This document shows, piece by piece, positions 34,841-44,343 of a stretch of 64,000 nt of DNA (positions are counted from its first letter, which is position 1; each line of letters begins with the position of its first letter). Source of the DNA: a bacterium (GTDB taxonomy: Bacteria > Bacteroidota > Ignavibacteria > Kapaibacteriales > UBA7675); contig JAUIKM010000007.1 in NCBI GenBank assembly GCA_030430495.1, positions 62,001-126,000 on the forward strand. Direction: 5' to 3'. The notes beneath the pieces are model-generated. The model was not told the origin of the DNA. It did no database searches and worked only from the letters and a program-made list of their open reading frames with translations. Position numbers and translations under genes: made by a program.

Positions 34841-35392
34841 TTTATTTATTCCAATCAGTGAAGGTGTTTATTATGAATTACACGACACTTTTTGAAGACG
34901 ACTGCCTGGGTTGATTTTTGGGATTGTTGTTGCGCACGCAATCGTATATGCTCTATTCCTTGTAGAAAGTGAAGAATAGCAGCGTGTTTAACTGTACGCC
35001 GTTGCCCGCTGTATGTGGGTGGTATCTGTGCGCGCTTGCAAGCCGAAGATCTTACACCCTGCATATACATTTTCAGCACACAGCCGGAAACTGCTACCGG
35101 CTGTGTGCTTTGCTGTTTGGTGACAGAAATGAGATTTAGTAAAAGCTTATCAACTAGCTTACAGAGGTTCGCGCTGCCCAAGGCCAAGTGTGACAGGTTC
35201 AACCATGTAGGAAACCGACAAAATATCGTCTTTTATAGTATGCCAACCCGCCTTTAGCGACTCCGAGGGCGTGAGAGAACTCGCGAGATGCGCATATTGC
35301 TTTCGTGTGCTTTTGTCGAATTGATGCAAGATTTGCAATTTACGGCGCTTCGCGAGACAGAGGGAAGTCGAGGGCATGGTTAGCATAGCCCA
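34841..35392 (+). other. Intergenic region with a terminator-like stem
   Basis: No supported gene. The main structure is the stem at 35077-35107. The rest shows nothing I can name; the promoter of the kinase gene should lie near its right end. Confidence 0.4.
35077..35112 (+). terminator. Strong hairpin, possible terminator
   Basis: CACACAGCCGG (35077-35087) pairs perfectly with CCGGCTGTGTG (35097-35107), followed by CTTTGCTGTTT. The T-run is interrupted, so termination is likely but not certain. It lies 237 bases after the secreted-protein gene and could also be the end of a small RNA. Confidence 0.6.
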
Positions 35393-37384
35393 TTGCGAAC
35401 CTATTGGAACAACCTAGTGGCTGGTGCCGTGCAAGTGAAGACGGAATCCATCACCGAATCTCAGAGCCTGCCAGATTTGTCTGCCAAACTCGTAGACGAA
35501 CTGGAAGAACTGCGCCGTTCCAAACCCGTCGAAGCTATTTCTGTCTGTGATGCCCACCTCGGCCGTGTCGAACAATCCCTCGCAGAGTTGCCTGCCAATG
35601 CAAAATTGCAAAGCATTCGTGGTTCCTTGCTTTTGATCCGTGGTACCGCACATTACAATTTGATCGAACTGGATCAGGCCAAGGACGATTTGGAAGCAAG
35701 CCTTGAATTGTTCCGACAACTCGGCAACGAAAAGGAAACTGCCCGTAGCCTCATCAATCTTGGACTGACGGTAAAAGCAGGCGGCAACCTTTCATTGGCC
35801 ATGGAATATTTTCACCGCGGCCTCGACATTTCGCGAAGTTGTGGATTCACGCGCGGTGTAATGTCTGTCCATCTCAATATTGGTAATATCTACTTTGATC
35901 TCGGTGACTTTCCCAGTGCACTTGAACACTATCAGCAGAGTCACGTCATCAATAAGGATGTTGGCCATCAATTAATTGAGTGTTCACAGCTCTCCAACAT
36001 CGGTCAGGTGTACCGCGAACTCAAACAATATGATCGCGCCATCGAACACTTCCAGCGCAGCCTGGCAATTCTCGTAGAGTGCAATGATAAACGTCGCCAG
36101 GTGCGGCTTCACAGCAATATGGTCGGCGTGTACAATCTGATGGGGCGGCTGGACGAGGCCCGCAAACACGCCGAAACGGCTTGGGAGCTGGCCCAGGAAG
36201 TCGACTCGCCGATGGGACTCGTTTTCTCCCTGGGGGCGCTGGCCGATATCGAAGTGATGGAAAAACACTTCGACAAGGCGCTTATGCTGCTGGAACAGGC
36301 GCTGACTTCCGCGCGCGAAATCCAGATGACCAAAGGCATCGTCGACAGCCTGGTCGAGATCGGGCGCGTGCGCATGGCCCGCGACGAGTTTGAAGAAGCG
36401 CGCCTCTCATTTTATGAGGCGCTTTCAGTTGCCGAGAAGTTTGAACTACCTTCCGCAGTGATGCGCGTGCATGAAATGCTCGCCGATTACCACGAGCGCA
36501 CCGGCGCAGCCAATAAAGCGCTGCATCATTTCCGTCTCTTCCACAAGGCCGAGCGCGCAATTATCAACGAAGAGACGACGCGGCGTACGATGGCGTTGCA
36601 GACCTGGCACGCCAGCGAGCAGTCGATCAAGGAAGCCGAAATCCACCGCCTGAAAAGCGTTGAACTCGTCAAGGCCAACCAGCAGTTGCGCAAAGTCAAT
36701 CGCGAGAAAAACGAATTCCTCAGCATTGCGGCACACGATCTCAAAAATCAGCTCTCCGCCATCGTGCTGGCCTGCAGCGTCGTGCACAAAGCGCCCGAGC
36801 GTTTTACCGAGCAGGAGTTGCATCGCCAGATCAACAGCATCGGCGTCACCGCCGAACACATGCGCGAGATAATTCTCAACCTGCTCGACGTTAATCGACT
36901 TGAGAACGGCAAACTCGACATTTACTCGGCGGCCTTTAACCTCTGCAGCACGTTGCAGTCCGTCACCGACAACTACACTCAACGCGCCGCCGCCAAAAAC
37001 ATTAACATTCACGTTCAGTGCCCCGAAGGAGACATCTACGTCTTCGCGGATCGCGATCTGTGCAAGGAAGCCGTCGAGAACCTGCTTTCCAACGCGATTA
37101 AATTTTCGCCGCTCGGTAAAAACGTCTACCTGCGCGCCTGGCGTCACGGGGACAATGTGCGCATTGCCGTGCAGGACGAAGGCCCCGGTTTTAAACCGGA
37201 AGACCGCAACGACCTCTTCGGCAAGTTTTCACGCCTCTCGGCCAAACCGACGGCCAACGAACATTCAACCGGTCTGGGGCTGTGGATTGTTAAAAAACTG
37301 ATCGACGCCATGGGCGGAAGCGTGTGGTGCGACAGCGTTCCCGGCAACGGCGCGACATTTACGATAGAACTGCCCGCAGCCTGA
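35393..37384 (+). CDS. TPR-domain sensor histidine kinase
   Basis: About 660 residues with no membrane segment. The N-terminal half (about 40-400) is a TPR array (for example LINLGLTVKAGGNLSLAMEY and YDRAIEHFQRSLAILVECND), followed by a coiled coil (about 405-445). The kinase core has the H-box AHDLKNQLSAIV, the N-box VENLLSNAIKFSP, and G-boxes DEGPGF and GLGLWIVKKLIDAMGG, so it should be active. It is a cytosolic sensor that probably binds a partner protein through the TPRs. The start is uncertain: TTG 35393 is the longest; GTG 35417 or 35435 are as likely, and none has a clear ribosome site. No response regulator is adjacent. Confidence 0.87.
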   Translation: MRTYWNNLVAGAVQVKTESITESQSLPDLSAKLVDELEELRRSKPVEAISVCDAHLGRVEQSLAELPANAKLQSIRGSLLLIRGTAHYNLIELDQAKDDLEASLELFRQLGNEKETARSLINLGLTVKAGGNLSLAMEYFHRGLDISRSCGFTRGVMSVHLNIGNIYFDLGDFPSALEHYQQSHVINKDVGHQLIECSQLSNIGQVYRELKQYDRAIEHFQRSLAILVECNDKRRQVRLHSNMVGVYNLMGRLDEARKHAETAWELAQEVDSPMGLVFSLGALADIEVMEKHFDKALMLLEQALTSAREIQMTKGIVDSLVEIGRVRMARDEFEEARLSFYEALSVAEKFELPSAVMRVHEMLADYHERTGAANKALHHFRLFHKAERAIINEETTRRTMALQTWHASEQSIKEAEIHRLKSVELVKANQQLRKVNREKNEFLSIAAHDLKNQLSAIVLACSVVHKAPERFTEQELHRQINSIGVTAEHMREIILNLLDVNRLENGKLDIYSAAFNLCSTLQSVTDNYTQRAAAKNINIHVQCPEGDIYVFADRDLCKEAVENLLSNAIKFSPLGKNVYLRAWRHGDNVRIAVQDEGPGFKPEDRNDLFGKFSRLSAKPTANEHSTGLGLWIVKKLIDAMGGSVWCDSVPGNGATFTIELPAA

Positions 37385-37485
37385 GCCGGCGGTTAACTCT
37401 CACCTGCAAAAACTCCTGAAAAATTCCTTCTTGTTTGTCATGCAGTGATCATTGTTCAACACGCGTTTAAACCGGAGATTGATAC

Positions 37486-38769
37486 GTGAGCGGCGACAGT
37501 CCTGAAACTGTTAAACACAATGGCGTTGTGCGCCTGACCGGCGTAGTCCAACACTATGCCTGGGGCGGCGAAAAATTTATTCCAGACCTGATAGGAGTCG
37601 ACAACTCCGACGGACGCGAGTTCGCCGAACTCTGGCTGGGGACACATCCCAAAGGGCCGTCAACCATTGAGTTAAAGGGCGAAACCATCGAGCTGGCGGA
37701 CTTCCTGCAACGCGATCCCGCTCACAGACTCGGTGAGAAAACCTCCAGCCTGTTTAACAACGATCTGCCGTATCTGTTTAAGGTGCTCGACGCGCGTAAA
37801 ATGCTCTCCATCCAGGTGCACCCCGACAAAGCGCGCGCCGAGCGCGGATTTGAAGCGGAGGAACGCGCCGGCATCGACCGCGCTGCGCCCAACCGCAACT
37901 ACCGTGATACAAACCACAAACCCGAACTCCACGTGGCGCTTACCGATTTCTGGATGCTGCACGGCTTCCGCGCCGCCGAGGAAATCGCCGCCGAGTTCCG
38001 CCGCGTACCGGAGTTCCTCAACCTCGTCTACGAGTTCGAAGACGACCTGGCCGCCGGCGGCAGCGACGCCGGTCCACGAGCAGTCGAGAACCTGTACAAA
38101 ACGATCATGACCATGCCGCAGGGGCGCGTCGACGCATTTCTGGAGCCGCTGCTCCAACGCCTGATGCCGCGCTACGGCGGCGGCGAACTGTCCAAAAACT
38201 CGCCCGACTTCTGGGCCGCGCGAGCCGCTGAACACTTTCCGCTGCCCGACGGCCATCGCGACCGCGGCATCTTTTCCATCTACATGATGAACCTCGTGCA
38301 GCTCAAGCCGGGCGAAGCCACGTTCCAGGACGCCGGTATTCCGCACGCCTACCTGGAAGGCGCCAACGTTGAACTCATGGCCGGTTCCGACAACGTGCTG
38401 CGCGGCGGACTGACGCCGAAACACATCGACGTGCCGGAACTGCTCGACACGCTGACCTACGCGTGCGGCCCCGCCGAGATTATCACCGGCCGGCAGGAGG
38501 GCGATGTGAAAATTTATCCCACTCCGGCCATGGACTTTGAGCTTGCGCTGCTGGAGCTGAGCGCCGGCACAAACACAAAACGCAGCGCCGATCACGGACC
38601 GGACATTCTGCTGCTGATGGAAGGTCAGGCCCGCGTGCAGTCCGACGACGGAACATCGATTGAGCTGAGCCGCGGACAGGCCTGTTTTGTGCCGCACAGC
38701 GCCGCGTATGTCGTCACGTCGGACGCCGCCGGTCGGCTGTTCCGCGCCGGCGTGCCCGATCCGCGTTGA
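37486..38769 (+). CDS. manA: Mannose-6-phosphate isomerase, class I
   Basis: A 427-residue zinc enzyme interconverting fructose-6-P and mannose-6-P for GDP-mannose and glycan synthesis. Zinc ligands are seen in LSIQVHPDKARAE (Gln, His), the Glu of NHKPELHVAL, and the His of AGIPHAYLEGANVELM; the active-site GSDNVLRGGLTPKH follows. Start GTG 37486 behind CCGGAGA. Length slightly exceeds the E. coli enzyme (391). Monocistronic. Confidence 0.94.
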   Translation: MSGDSPETVKHNGVVRLTGVVQHYAWGGEKFIPDLIGVDNSDGREFAELWLGTHPKGPSTIELKGETIELADFLQRDPAHRLGEKTSSLFNNDLPYLFKVLDARKMLSIQVHPDKARAERGFEAEERAGIDRAAPNRNYRDTNHKPELHVALTDFWMLHGFRAAEEIAAEFRRVPEFLNLVYEFEDDLAAGGSDAGPRAVENLYKTIMTMPQGRVDAFLEPLLQRLMPRYGGGELSKNSPDFWAARAAEHFPLPDGHRDRGIFSIYMMNLVQLKPGEATFQDAGIPHAYLEGANVELMAGSDNVLRGGLTPKHIDVPELLDTLTYACGPAEIITGRQEGDVKIYPTPAMDFELALLELSAGTNTKRSADHGPDILLLMEGQARVQSDDGTSIELSRGQACFVPHSAAYVVTSDAAGRLFRAGVPDPR

Positions 38770-38878
38770 CAGTTGCGATGTTTCGCCCCGTCGGCTTCTG
38801 TTCGGCTTTTGGTCTGCAGGTTTTGATTGCTCATATTGCAGGCCTGAATCAGAATCTCATTAAACACGGGGCCGGACA

Positions 38879-39433
38879 TTGGACAGCAGGCCGACGTTGC
38901 CCGTAGACGGGCGTTTAACATCATCGTCAGATAAATCCGCGGGCTCATCAACCTGGCTGATAGTCGGTCTCGGCGTTGGCCTCGGGTTGATTCTGCTCGG
39001 CCTCAACTTCATCAAGTTCGCCTATCTGCAGAACGTCGTCTCGTTTGAACTCTCCGTTGCTGTGGCCGTCATTGTTGTGCTGGCTTTTGTGTTTGTTATT
39101 CGGTGGCAAACAAGAGATCAAGCAAAAAAGGACGCCGCGGAGGCCGCTCAAAAAGGCACTCCTGCGAGCGGGAGTGAGCAAACCGCGCGTGCAATAACTG
39201 TCACGACAGAAGAAAATCCAGTGCTGAGCATGCGCGAAAACCAGGTGCTGGAAGGCATGTGCCGCGGCGAAACCAACCGCGAAATTGCCGAACGGCTGTT
39301 TGTTTCGCCGAATACCGTCAAAACCCACGCAGCCAATATCTACAGCAAGTTGGGCGTCAACCGCCGAGCCCAGGCGGTCCACCGCGCCCGCGAGTTGGGG
39401 ATTATCGTCGAAAACGGCTCAAAAACGGACTAA
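38879..39433 (+). CDS. Membrane-anchored LuxR-type transcription regulator
   Basis: A 184-residue protein. After 25 polar residues come two membrane helices (about 26-45 and 54-74), a charged linker, and a C-terminal LuxR/GerE helix-turn-helix (about 112-175) with SMRENQVLEGMCRGETNREI and SPNTVKTHAANIYSKLGV. It lacks a receiver domain, so it would bind DNA while tethered to the membrane. The start is TTG 38879 (no ATG fits before the first helix). The input signal is unknown; the next gene, also membrane-bound, could be linked. Confidence 0.82.
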   Translation: MDSRPTLPVDGRLTSSSDKSAGSSTWLIVGLGVGLGLILLGLNFIKFAYLQNVVSFELSVAVAVIVVLAFVFVIRWQTRDQAKKDAAEAAQKGTPASGSEQTARAITVTTEENPVLSMRENQVLEGMCRGETNREIAERLFVSPNTVKTHAANIYSKLGVNRRAQAVHRARELGIIVENGSKTD

Positions 39434-39566
39434 AAACGGGTGAGTTCACCGCAAATTCACCCGAACGGATGATGCTCGCCGCCGCCGCTCCAGACTAGAT
39501 TGCCGCCGTAGTTAAACGCGTTCAACAATTGGCCCGTTTGCACGGGCGTACATTGGAGCAGAAAAC

Positions 39567-40103
39567 ATGATTTCGAGTGTACGGAAGTACGGACTTTGGG
39601 GCGGCGCTGCTGCTTGTATTCTCATTCTGGCAACGTCCTCCACAATTGATTGGCAGGCCCTGCAGGCTGCGGCCGCCGGCGGCGAACCAGAATTTACAAC
39701 AAGAGATGTTGTTCTGGGAATTTTGCGTTATCCCCTGATTATTGTTACGATCATTTTGGGCGTTCGTGCTCTTCGTCGGGAGCGCGCTCCACGGGGTATT
39801 AGTTTTGGCGAGGCGTTTAAGGCCGGTGCAATAATTTCAGCCATCGCGGCCGGATTTGTCATGCTGGCGCATATTATTTACTACAGTGCGGTTGCGCCGG
39901 AATCGCTCGACATAATGTACAGCATGGGCGTTGCCACCGGCGAGCTGCAGGATGGGGAATTGCGCTGGTTTTTCCACCCCCTGGTCCACTCGCTGTTTTA
40001 CTTCTTCGAGACATTCGTTCTTGGCCTCTTCGTCAGCCTGATAAGCGGGCTGCTTTTTCGCGGTCGCACAAACGCCAAACCAGCCACTCCGGCTACCACC
40101 TGA
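39567..40103 (+). CDS. DUF4199-like membrane protein
   Basis: A 178-residue integral membrane protein with four predicted helices (about 8-24, 48-66, 82-106 and 140-165). The segment SFGEAFKAGAIISAIAAGF resembles the DUF4199 family widespread in Bacteroidetes, of unknown function. Start ATG 39567 behind GGAGCAG. It lies between the membrane-bound LuxR regulator and the copper ATPase; no function can be inferred from that. Confidence 0.65.
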   Translation: MISSVRKYGLWGGAAACILILATSSTIDWQALQAAAAGGEPEFTTRDVVLGILRYPLIIVTIILGVRALRRERAPRGISFGEAFKAGAIISAIAAGFVMLAHIIYYSAVAPESLDIMYSMGVATGELQDGELRWFFHPLVHSLFYFFETFVLGLFVSLISGLLFRGRTNAKPATPATT

Positions 40104-40189
40104 AGCATAAAAATCGGTCCAATCTCAAGAGCGCCCAAACGTCCATTGCAGACTAAGCTCTGAATGTTTCTCTTTCGAAAGGAGTAGAC

Positions 40190-42487
40190 ATGTCGACCTC
40201 CGTTGAAAACGACATTAATAACTCCGCCGCGGGGCAGGTGCATATTCAGGCCCCGGTTGACGGAATGAGCTGCGCTTCCTGCGCCTCCGCCGTTGAAACC
40301 ACTCTGCGCACGCAGTCTGCCGTGCGCACAGCCAATGTCAATTTTGCCGACCGCTCCGTCACGATTGATTTCGACGCGGAGCAGACCTCCTTCGGCCGCC
40401 TGCAGGAGCTTGTTTCCGATGCAGGTTATACCCTTTTGTTACCCCCGGCTCCATCCGCTGAATCGACCGACGCACAGCAGACGCGCGACGAGCGACGCCT
40501 GCGCGAGCTGCGTCGCAAAGTCTTCGTGTCCGCCGCATGTGCTGCTGTCGTGATGTTCCTGGCGACGTTCCTGCCGCATCTGGCCGAGAGTTTCGCGAGC
40601 CGCTGGTCCGGCGCGTTGGCCTGGGCGCAGCTGCTGCTCAGCCTGCCGGTGATGATTTACGGCGGCAGTGAATTTTTTGGGCGCGCTTTTCAACTGGCGC
40701 GTCGCTTTCACGCGAACATGGACACGCTTGTCGCGCTGGGCGCGGGCGCCGCCTGGCTGGCCGGCCTGCCCGCCGTTTTTGCGCCCGATTGGCTGCTGTC
40801 GATCGGCATTGCGCCGCATCTCTACTTTGAAGCCGCGGCGCTGATTATCGCCCTGGTTCTGCTCGGTCGGCTGCTCGAAGAACGCGCGCGCCATCGCGCC
40901 TCCGCCTCGCTTAAATCACTCATATCTCTTCGTCCCGACACGGCGCTGGTGCTCAGCGGCGGCGATTTTGTCGAGCGCAGCACCGCGGAAGTGTTACCCG
41001 GCGACGTTGTACGCGTGCGCGCCGGCGAACGCGTGCCCGTGGACGGCGAGCTGCTGGAAGGCAGCGCGCTGTTTGACGAAAGCGCACTGACGGGCGAGTC
41101 CATGCCCGTCGAAAGAACGGCGGGACAACTTATTCCCTCCGGCGTTGTCAATCTGCAGTCGGCGTTGAAAATGCGCGCCACGCGCCTGGCCGCCGACAGC
41201 AGCATCGAACGCATCATCCGCATGGTGCGCGACGCTCAGGGCTCGAAACCGCCCGTTCAACGCCTGGCCGACCGCGTGGCTTCGATCTTTGTGCCGGCGG
41301 TTCTCGTCATCGCCATTCTGACCTTCGCCGCCTGGATGATCTTCGGCGGCACGGCGGTGCTCACCGACGCGATTGTCGCCGCCGTCTCCGTTCTGGTGAT
41401 CGCCTGCCCCTGTGCGCTGGGCCTGGCGGTGCCGACCGCCGTCATGGTCTCCGTCGGGCGTGCCGCCGAACGCGGCATCCTCGTGCGCGACAGCGCCGCC
41501 CTGGAGATAGCCGGCAAGGTTCGCACGGTCGTGTTTGACAAAACCGGCACGCTGACTGTGGGCAAACCGGCGGTGCTGTCGGAAGAGTGGTTCGTCGCCG
41601 ACGAAGAAGTTCCGCGCCTGAGAATGCTGACGGCCGCGGCGGAGCAACGCTCAACGCACCCGCTGGCGCAGGCGCTGAGCGAACATCTGCTCGCGGTAAT
41701 CGACTCCGCCGCCACAGCGCCGGACGGCAGCGTCAACGAAGTGCGCGGCAGGGGACTGATCGCCGAGTTCGGCGACATCAAACTCGTCGTCGGCAACCGC
41801 GCATTGATGGAAGATGAAAGCATCGCAATTGCAGATTCCGCGCGGCCTCGCATCGCCGAGCTGGAAACGGGCGGCTCCGGCAGCCTCGTTTTTGTTGGCT
41901 GCGACGGGCGTCTGGCGGCGATCTTCAGTCTGGGCGACGCCGTTCTGCCGGAAGCGCCCGATCTGATCAAATCGCTGCGGGAGCGCGGCGTTCTGCCCGT
42001 GCTGGCCAGCGGCGACACGCCCGGCGCGGTGCGCTCTCTGGCCGAAGCCGTCGGAATTGAAGAATACTATGCTCAGGTTTCGCCGGAAGGCAAGGCGGAG
42101 ATTATCGAAGAACTGCGCCGCCGCACGGGAGCGCCCGTGCTCATGGTCGGCGACGGCATCAACGATGCGCCGGCTCTGGCCGCGGCGGACGTGGCCGCGG
42201 CGATCGGCGGCGGCACGGACGTGGCGGCGGAAACAGCGGCGATAACACTCAACAGCGGCGTGGCGGCCGTCGACCGTTTGTTTAATCTCTCACACGCAAC
42301 AATGCGGACGATGCACCAGAATCTGTTCTGGGCGTTTATTTACAACGTCATCGGCATTCCGATTGCGGCGGGCGTGCTCTATCCGGCATTCGGCTTTTTG
42401 TTAAGTCCCATGATTGCGTCGGCGGCCATGGCCTTCAGTTCGGTGTCGGTGGTATTCAACAGCCTGCGGCTGCGCTCAAAGATTTAA
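40190..42487 (+). CDS. copA: Copper-exporting P-type ATPase
   Basis: A 765-residue P1B-type ATPase. Domains in order: N-terminal metal-binding HMA domain with GMSCASCASAV (Cys28, Cys31); eight membrane helices; actuator motif LTGESMPV (TGE); the intramembrane copper site CPC in IACPCALGLAVP; phosphorylation site DKTGTLT; ATP-binding HP (STHPLAQAL); and GDGINDAPAL. The CPC and membrane Asn/Met-Ser residues indicate Cu(I) export. Start ATG 40190 behind AAAGGAG. It precedes ctaA, fitting copper delivery or protection in a cell with heme-copper oxidase. Confidence 0.95.
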   Translation: MSTSVENDINNSAAGQVHIQAPVDGMSCASCASAVETTLRTQSAVRTANVNFADRSVTIDFDAEQTSFGRLQELVSDAGYTLLLPPAPSAESTDAQQTRDERRLRELRRKVFVSAACAAVVMFLATFLPHLAESFASRWSGALAWAQLLLSLPVMIYGGSEFFGRAFQLARRFHANMDTLVALGAGAAWLAGLPAVFAPDWLLSIGIAPHLYFEAAALIIALVLLGRLLEERARHRASASLKSLISLRPDTALVLSGGDFVERSTAEVLPGDVVRVRAGERVPVDGELLEGSALFDESALTGESMPVERTAGQLIPSGVVNLQSALKMRATRLAADSSIERIIRMVRDAQGSKPPVQRLADRVASIFVPAVLVIAILTFAAWMIFGGTAVLTDAIVAAVSVLVIACPCALGLAVPTAVMVSVGRAAERGILVRDSAALEIAGKVRTVVFDKTGTLTVGKPAVLSEEWFVADEEVPRLRMLTAAAEQRSTHPLAQALSEHLLAVIDSAATAPDGSVNEVRGRGLIAEFGDIKLVVGNRALMEDESIAIADSARPRIAELETGGSGSLVFVGCDGRLAAIFSLGDAVLPEAPDLIKSLRERGVLPVLASGDTPGAVRSLAEAVGIEEYYAQVSPEGKAEIIEELRRRTGAPVLMVGDGINDAPALAAADVAAAIGGGTDVAAETAAITLNSGVAAVDRLFNLSHATMRTMHQNLFWAFIYNVIGIPIAAGVLYPAFGFLLSPMIASAAMAFSSVSVVFNSLRLRSKI

Positions 42488-42538
42488 ACCGCCTTTCGGG
42501 CGGCCGGTCAGCAACAATACTTGAATTCGGAGGTTACC

Positions 42539-43513
42539 ATGCTCGGACGACTGAATGCATACCAGAAGAGTGCGGTCATCACAGTTTTTGCCACGCTGTT
42601 TCTCATTCTGGTTGGCGGGCTGGTGCGCGCCGCGGGCGCGGGCCTGGGTTGTCCCGACTGGCCACACTGTTTTGGTTCGTGGATTCCGCCGTTTTCGGTG
42701 GAGGATCTGCCGCCCGAATTCGACGCTTCGCAGTTTAACGTTGTCAAGACCTGGATCGAATATGTTAACCGACTTGTCGGCGTTGCGATCGGTCTGCTGA
42801 TAACGCTGACTTTCTGGCGGTCGTTTAAGTACCGTCGCTCACAACCTGCTGTGTTTCTTTCGTCGGCGGCGGCATTTGTCCTGGTGCTTTTCCAGGGCTG
42901 GCTGGGCGGTCAGGTCGTCGCCAGTGAACTGGAGACCTGGCTGATAACGGCGCACATGCTTCTGGCGATGTTAATTGTCAACCTGCTTGTCTACGCCGTG
43001 TACCGCGCAATGTCGGATGACTTCCGGCAGAACCTGCGGGCGGCGACGCGGCAACGCCTTTTGCTCCTGTTCGGCGGACTGCTTGGCTCGGCATTGGTTC
43101 AGATGGTGCTGGGCACGCAGGTACGCGAACAGATTGATCACATCACCAACACCACTCCGGACCTGCCGCGCGAGTTCTGGGTGCCTTCACTTGATGTTGT
43201 GTTTGAAATTCACCGCAGTTTTTCCTGGCTCATTTTGCTCGTCAGTTTGTACCTGGGGTGGTATGTTAAACAGCATGTTTCATCGGCGTTGCTGCGTCGC
43301 TGCGGCTTTGGTGTGCTGACGCTGGTGCTGGCGCAGGTCGCGAGCGGAATCGGCATGCAGATGTTCAACATTCCGCCGGCATTCCAGGTTGTGCACCTTG
43401 TGCTGAGCGCGCTGATGGTCTGCCTGGCCTTTTTTGGCTGGTTGGTGGTTCGTCGCAGCTCGGATGTGGTTCTGGAGGGCGCTTCTCTCACTCCGGCTGC
43501 CGGCGGTTATTAA
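42539..43513 (+). CDS. ctaA: Heme A synthase (COX15/CtaA)
   Basis: A 324-residue membrane protein with eight helices that oxidises heme O to heme A for cytochrome aa3-type oxidases. Family landmarks: the opening helix with LVGGLVRAAGAGLGCPDWPHCFGSW, conserved His residues in TAHMLLAML, and the second four-helix repeat with EIHRSFSWLI and VVHLVLSALM. The Cys pair CPDWPHC in the first loop is present. Start ATG 42539 behind CGGAGG; an upstream TTG at 42521 precedes the ribosome site. No ctaB or cox genes are in the window. Confidence 0.92.
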   Translation: MLGRLNAYQKSAVITVFATLFLILVGGLVRAAGAGLGCPDWPHCFGSWIPPFSVEDLPPEFDASQFNVVKTWIEYVNRLVGVAIGLLITLTFWRSFKYRRSQPAVFLSSAAAFVLVLFQGWLGGQVVASELETWLITAHMLLAMLIVNLLVYAVYRAMSDDFRQNLRAATRQRLLLLFGGLLGSALVQMVLGTQVREQIDHITNTTPDLPREFWVPSLDVVFEIHRSFSWLILLVSLYLGWYVKQHVSSALLRRCGFGVLTLVLAQVASGIGMQMFNIPPAFQVVHLVLSALMVCLAFFGWLVVRRSSDVVLEGASLTPAAGGY

Positions 43514-44343
43514 CGCGATGCCGCGGCCGTTTGTTTAAATGTCGTTTTTGACTGAGCTGGAGAGCGCTTCGCCATCTCACTGGTCGTTCGCCGGCTTGCG
43601 TTTCTTTTTGCTCGTCAACGGACTTGAAATTTCAGGCTGTGCGGTTTGCGGCTGGAAACATTCCAGCACAAAAACTTCGCGTTTCTCATGCGGCGACAAA
43701 CAGAAAAATCATAAGAGCCTGAGGGCGAACCGCAGGTGAGAACTCAAAGCGATCAGAGAAAAGTGGGAGAGTGCCGAACCGGCCGCGGAGCAACAAGCCA
43801 CAGAGCGTGATTTCGACAACATGTGGAGTTGCGCGCCGCGAACAGTGCAATTGACGGTTGTTGTGCATGCCGCAAGGCCGCAGTTACGCCCCTGGTGCGG
43901 TGCTGATTAATTGTCCGTTTGACGGGAATTTTCAGCCGTTCAGTTGAAGGTAAAGGTCGTTCAGACGGAATATCAAAACATGCGAAAATTCTGTTCGGGG
44001 TCGGATGGAAAATCACTAAGTTAAAGTGCGGTTTTCCGGGCCCCACTGGGGCCCCCACCCCCTCCACCTCCTTGCCAACATTTTCCCGAATTTCCCAGCA
44101 CGAAGCACGCCCAGCCTGCCCCGAATAAACGCGGTTTCCTGTCGAAAGTCTCGCGGTTTAACATTCAGTCCGGCCCGAATGTCTCCGCTGCGGCGCTGTC
44201 GCATCCCGGATGATACAACGCCCGCAACATGTTCAATTATCGCACAGCACACCAGCGGAAAAACGTCAACGTGCCGTTTTCACCGCTGAACGTAGCTGAA
44301 AATGTGCTTGAACGGGCGAAATCGGCTTACGAAACTGCGCCGT
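43514..44343 (+). other. Long gene-free region, possible structured RNA
   Basis: About 830 bases between ctaA and the convergent end of prmA. Open frames are short and without ribosome sites. Stems are seen at 44038-44054 (GGGCCCC-ACT-GGGGCCC) and weaker ones before it. I compared it by eye with RNase P, tmRNA, SRP RNA and 6S landmarks and found none. A TTTTTGCTCGTCAACGG at 43604-43620 resembles the dispersed 13-mer motif of this genome. Confidence 0.4.

Noticed and set aside
43514-44343. RNase P, tmRNA, SRP or 6S RNA
   Set aside because: None of the conserved landmarks of these RNAs could be found by eye on either strand.
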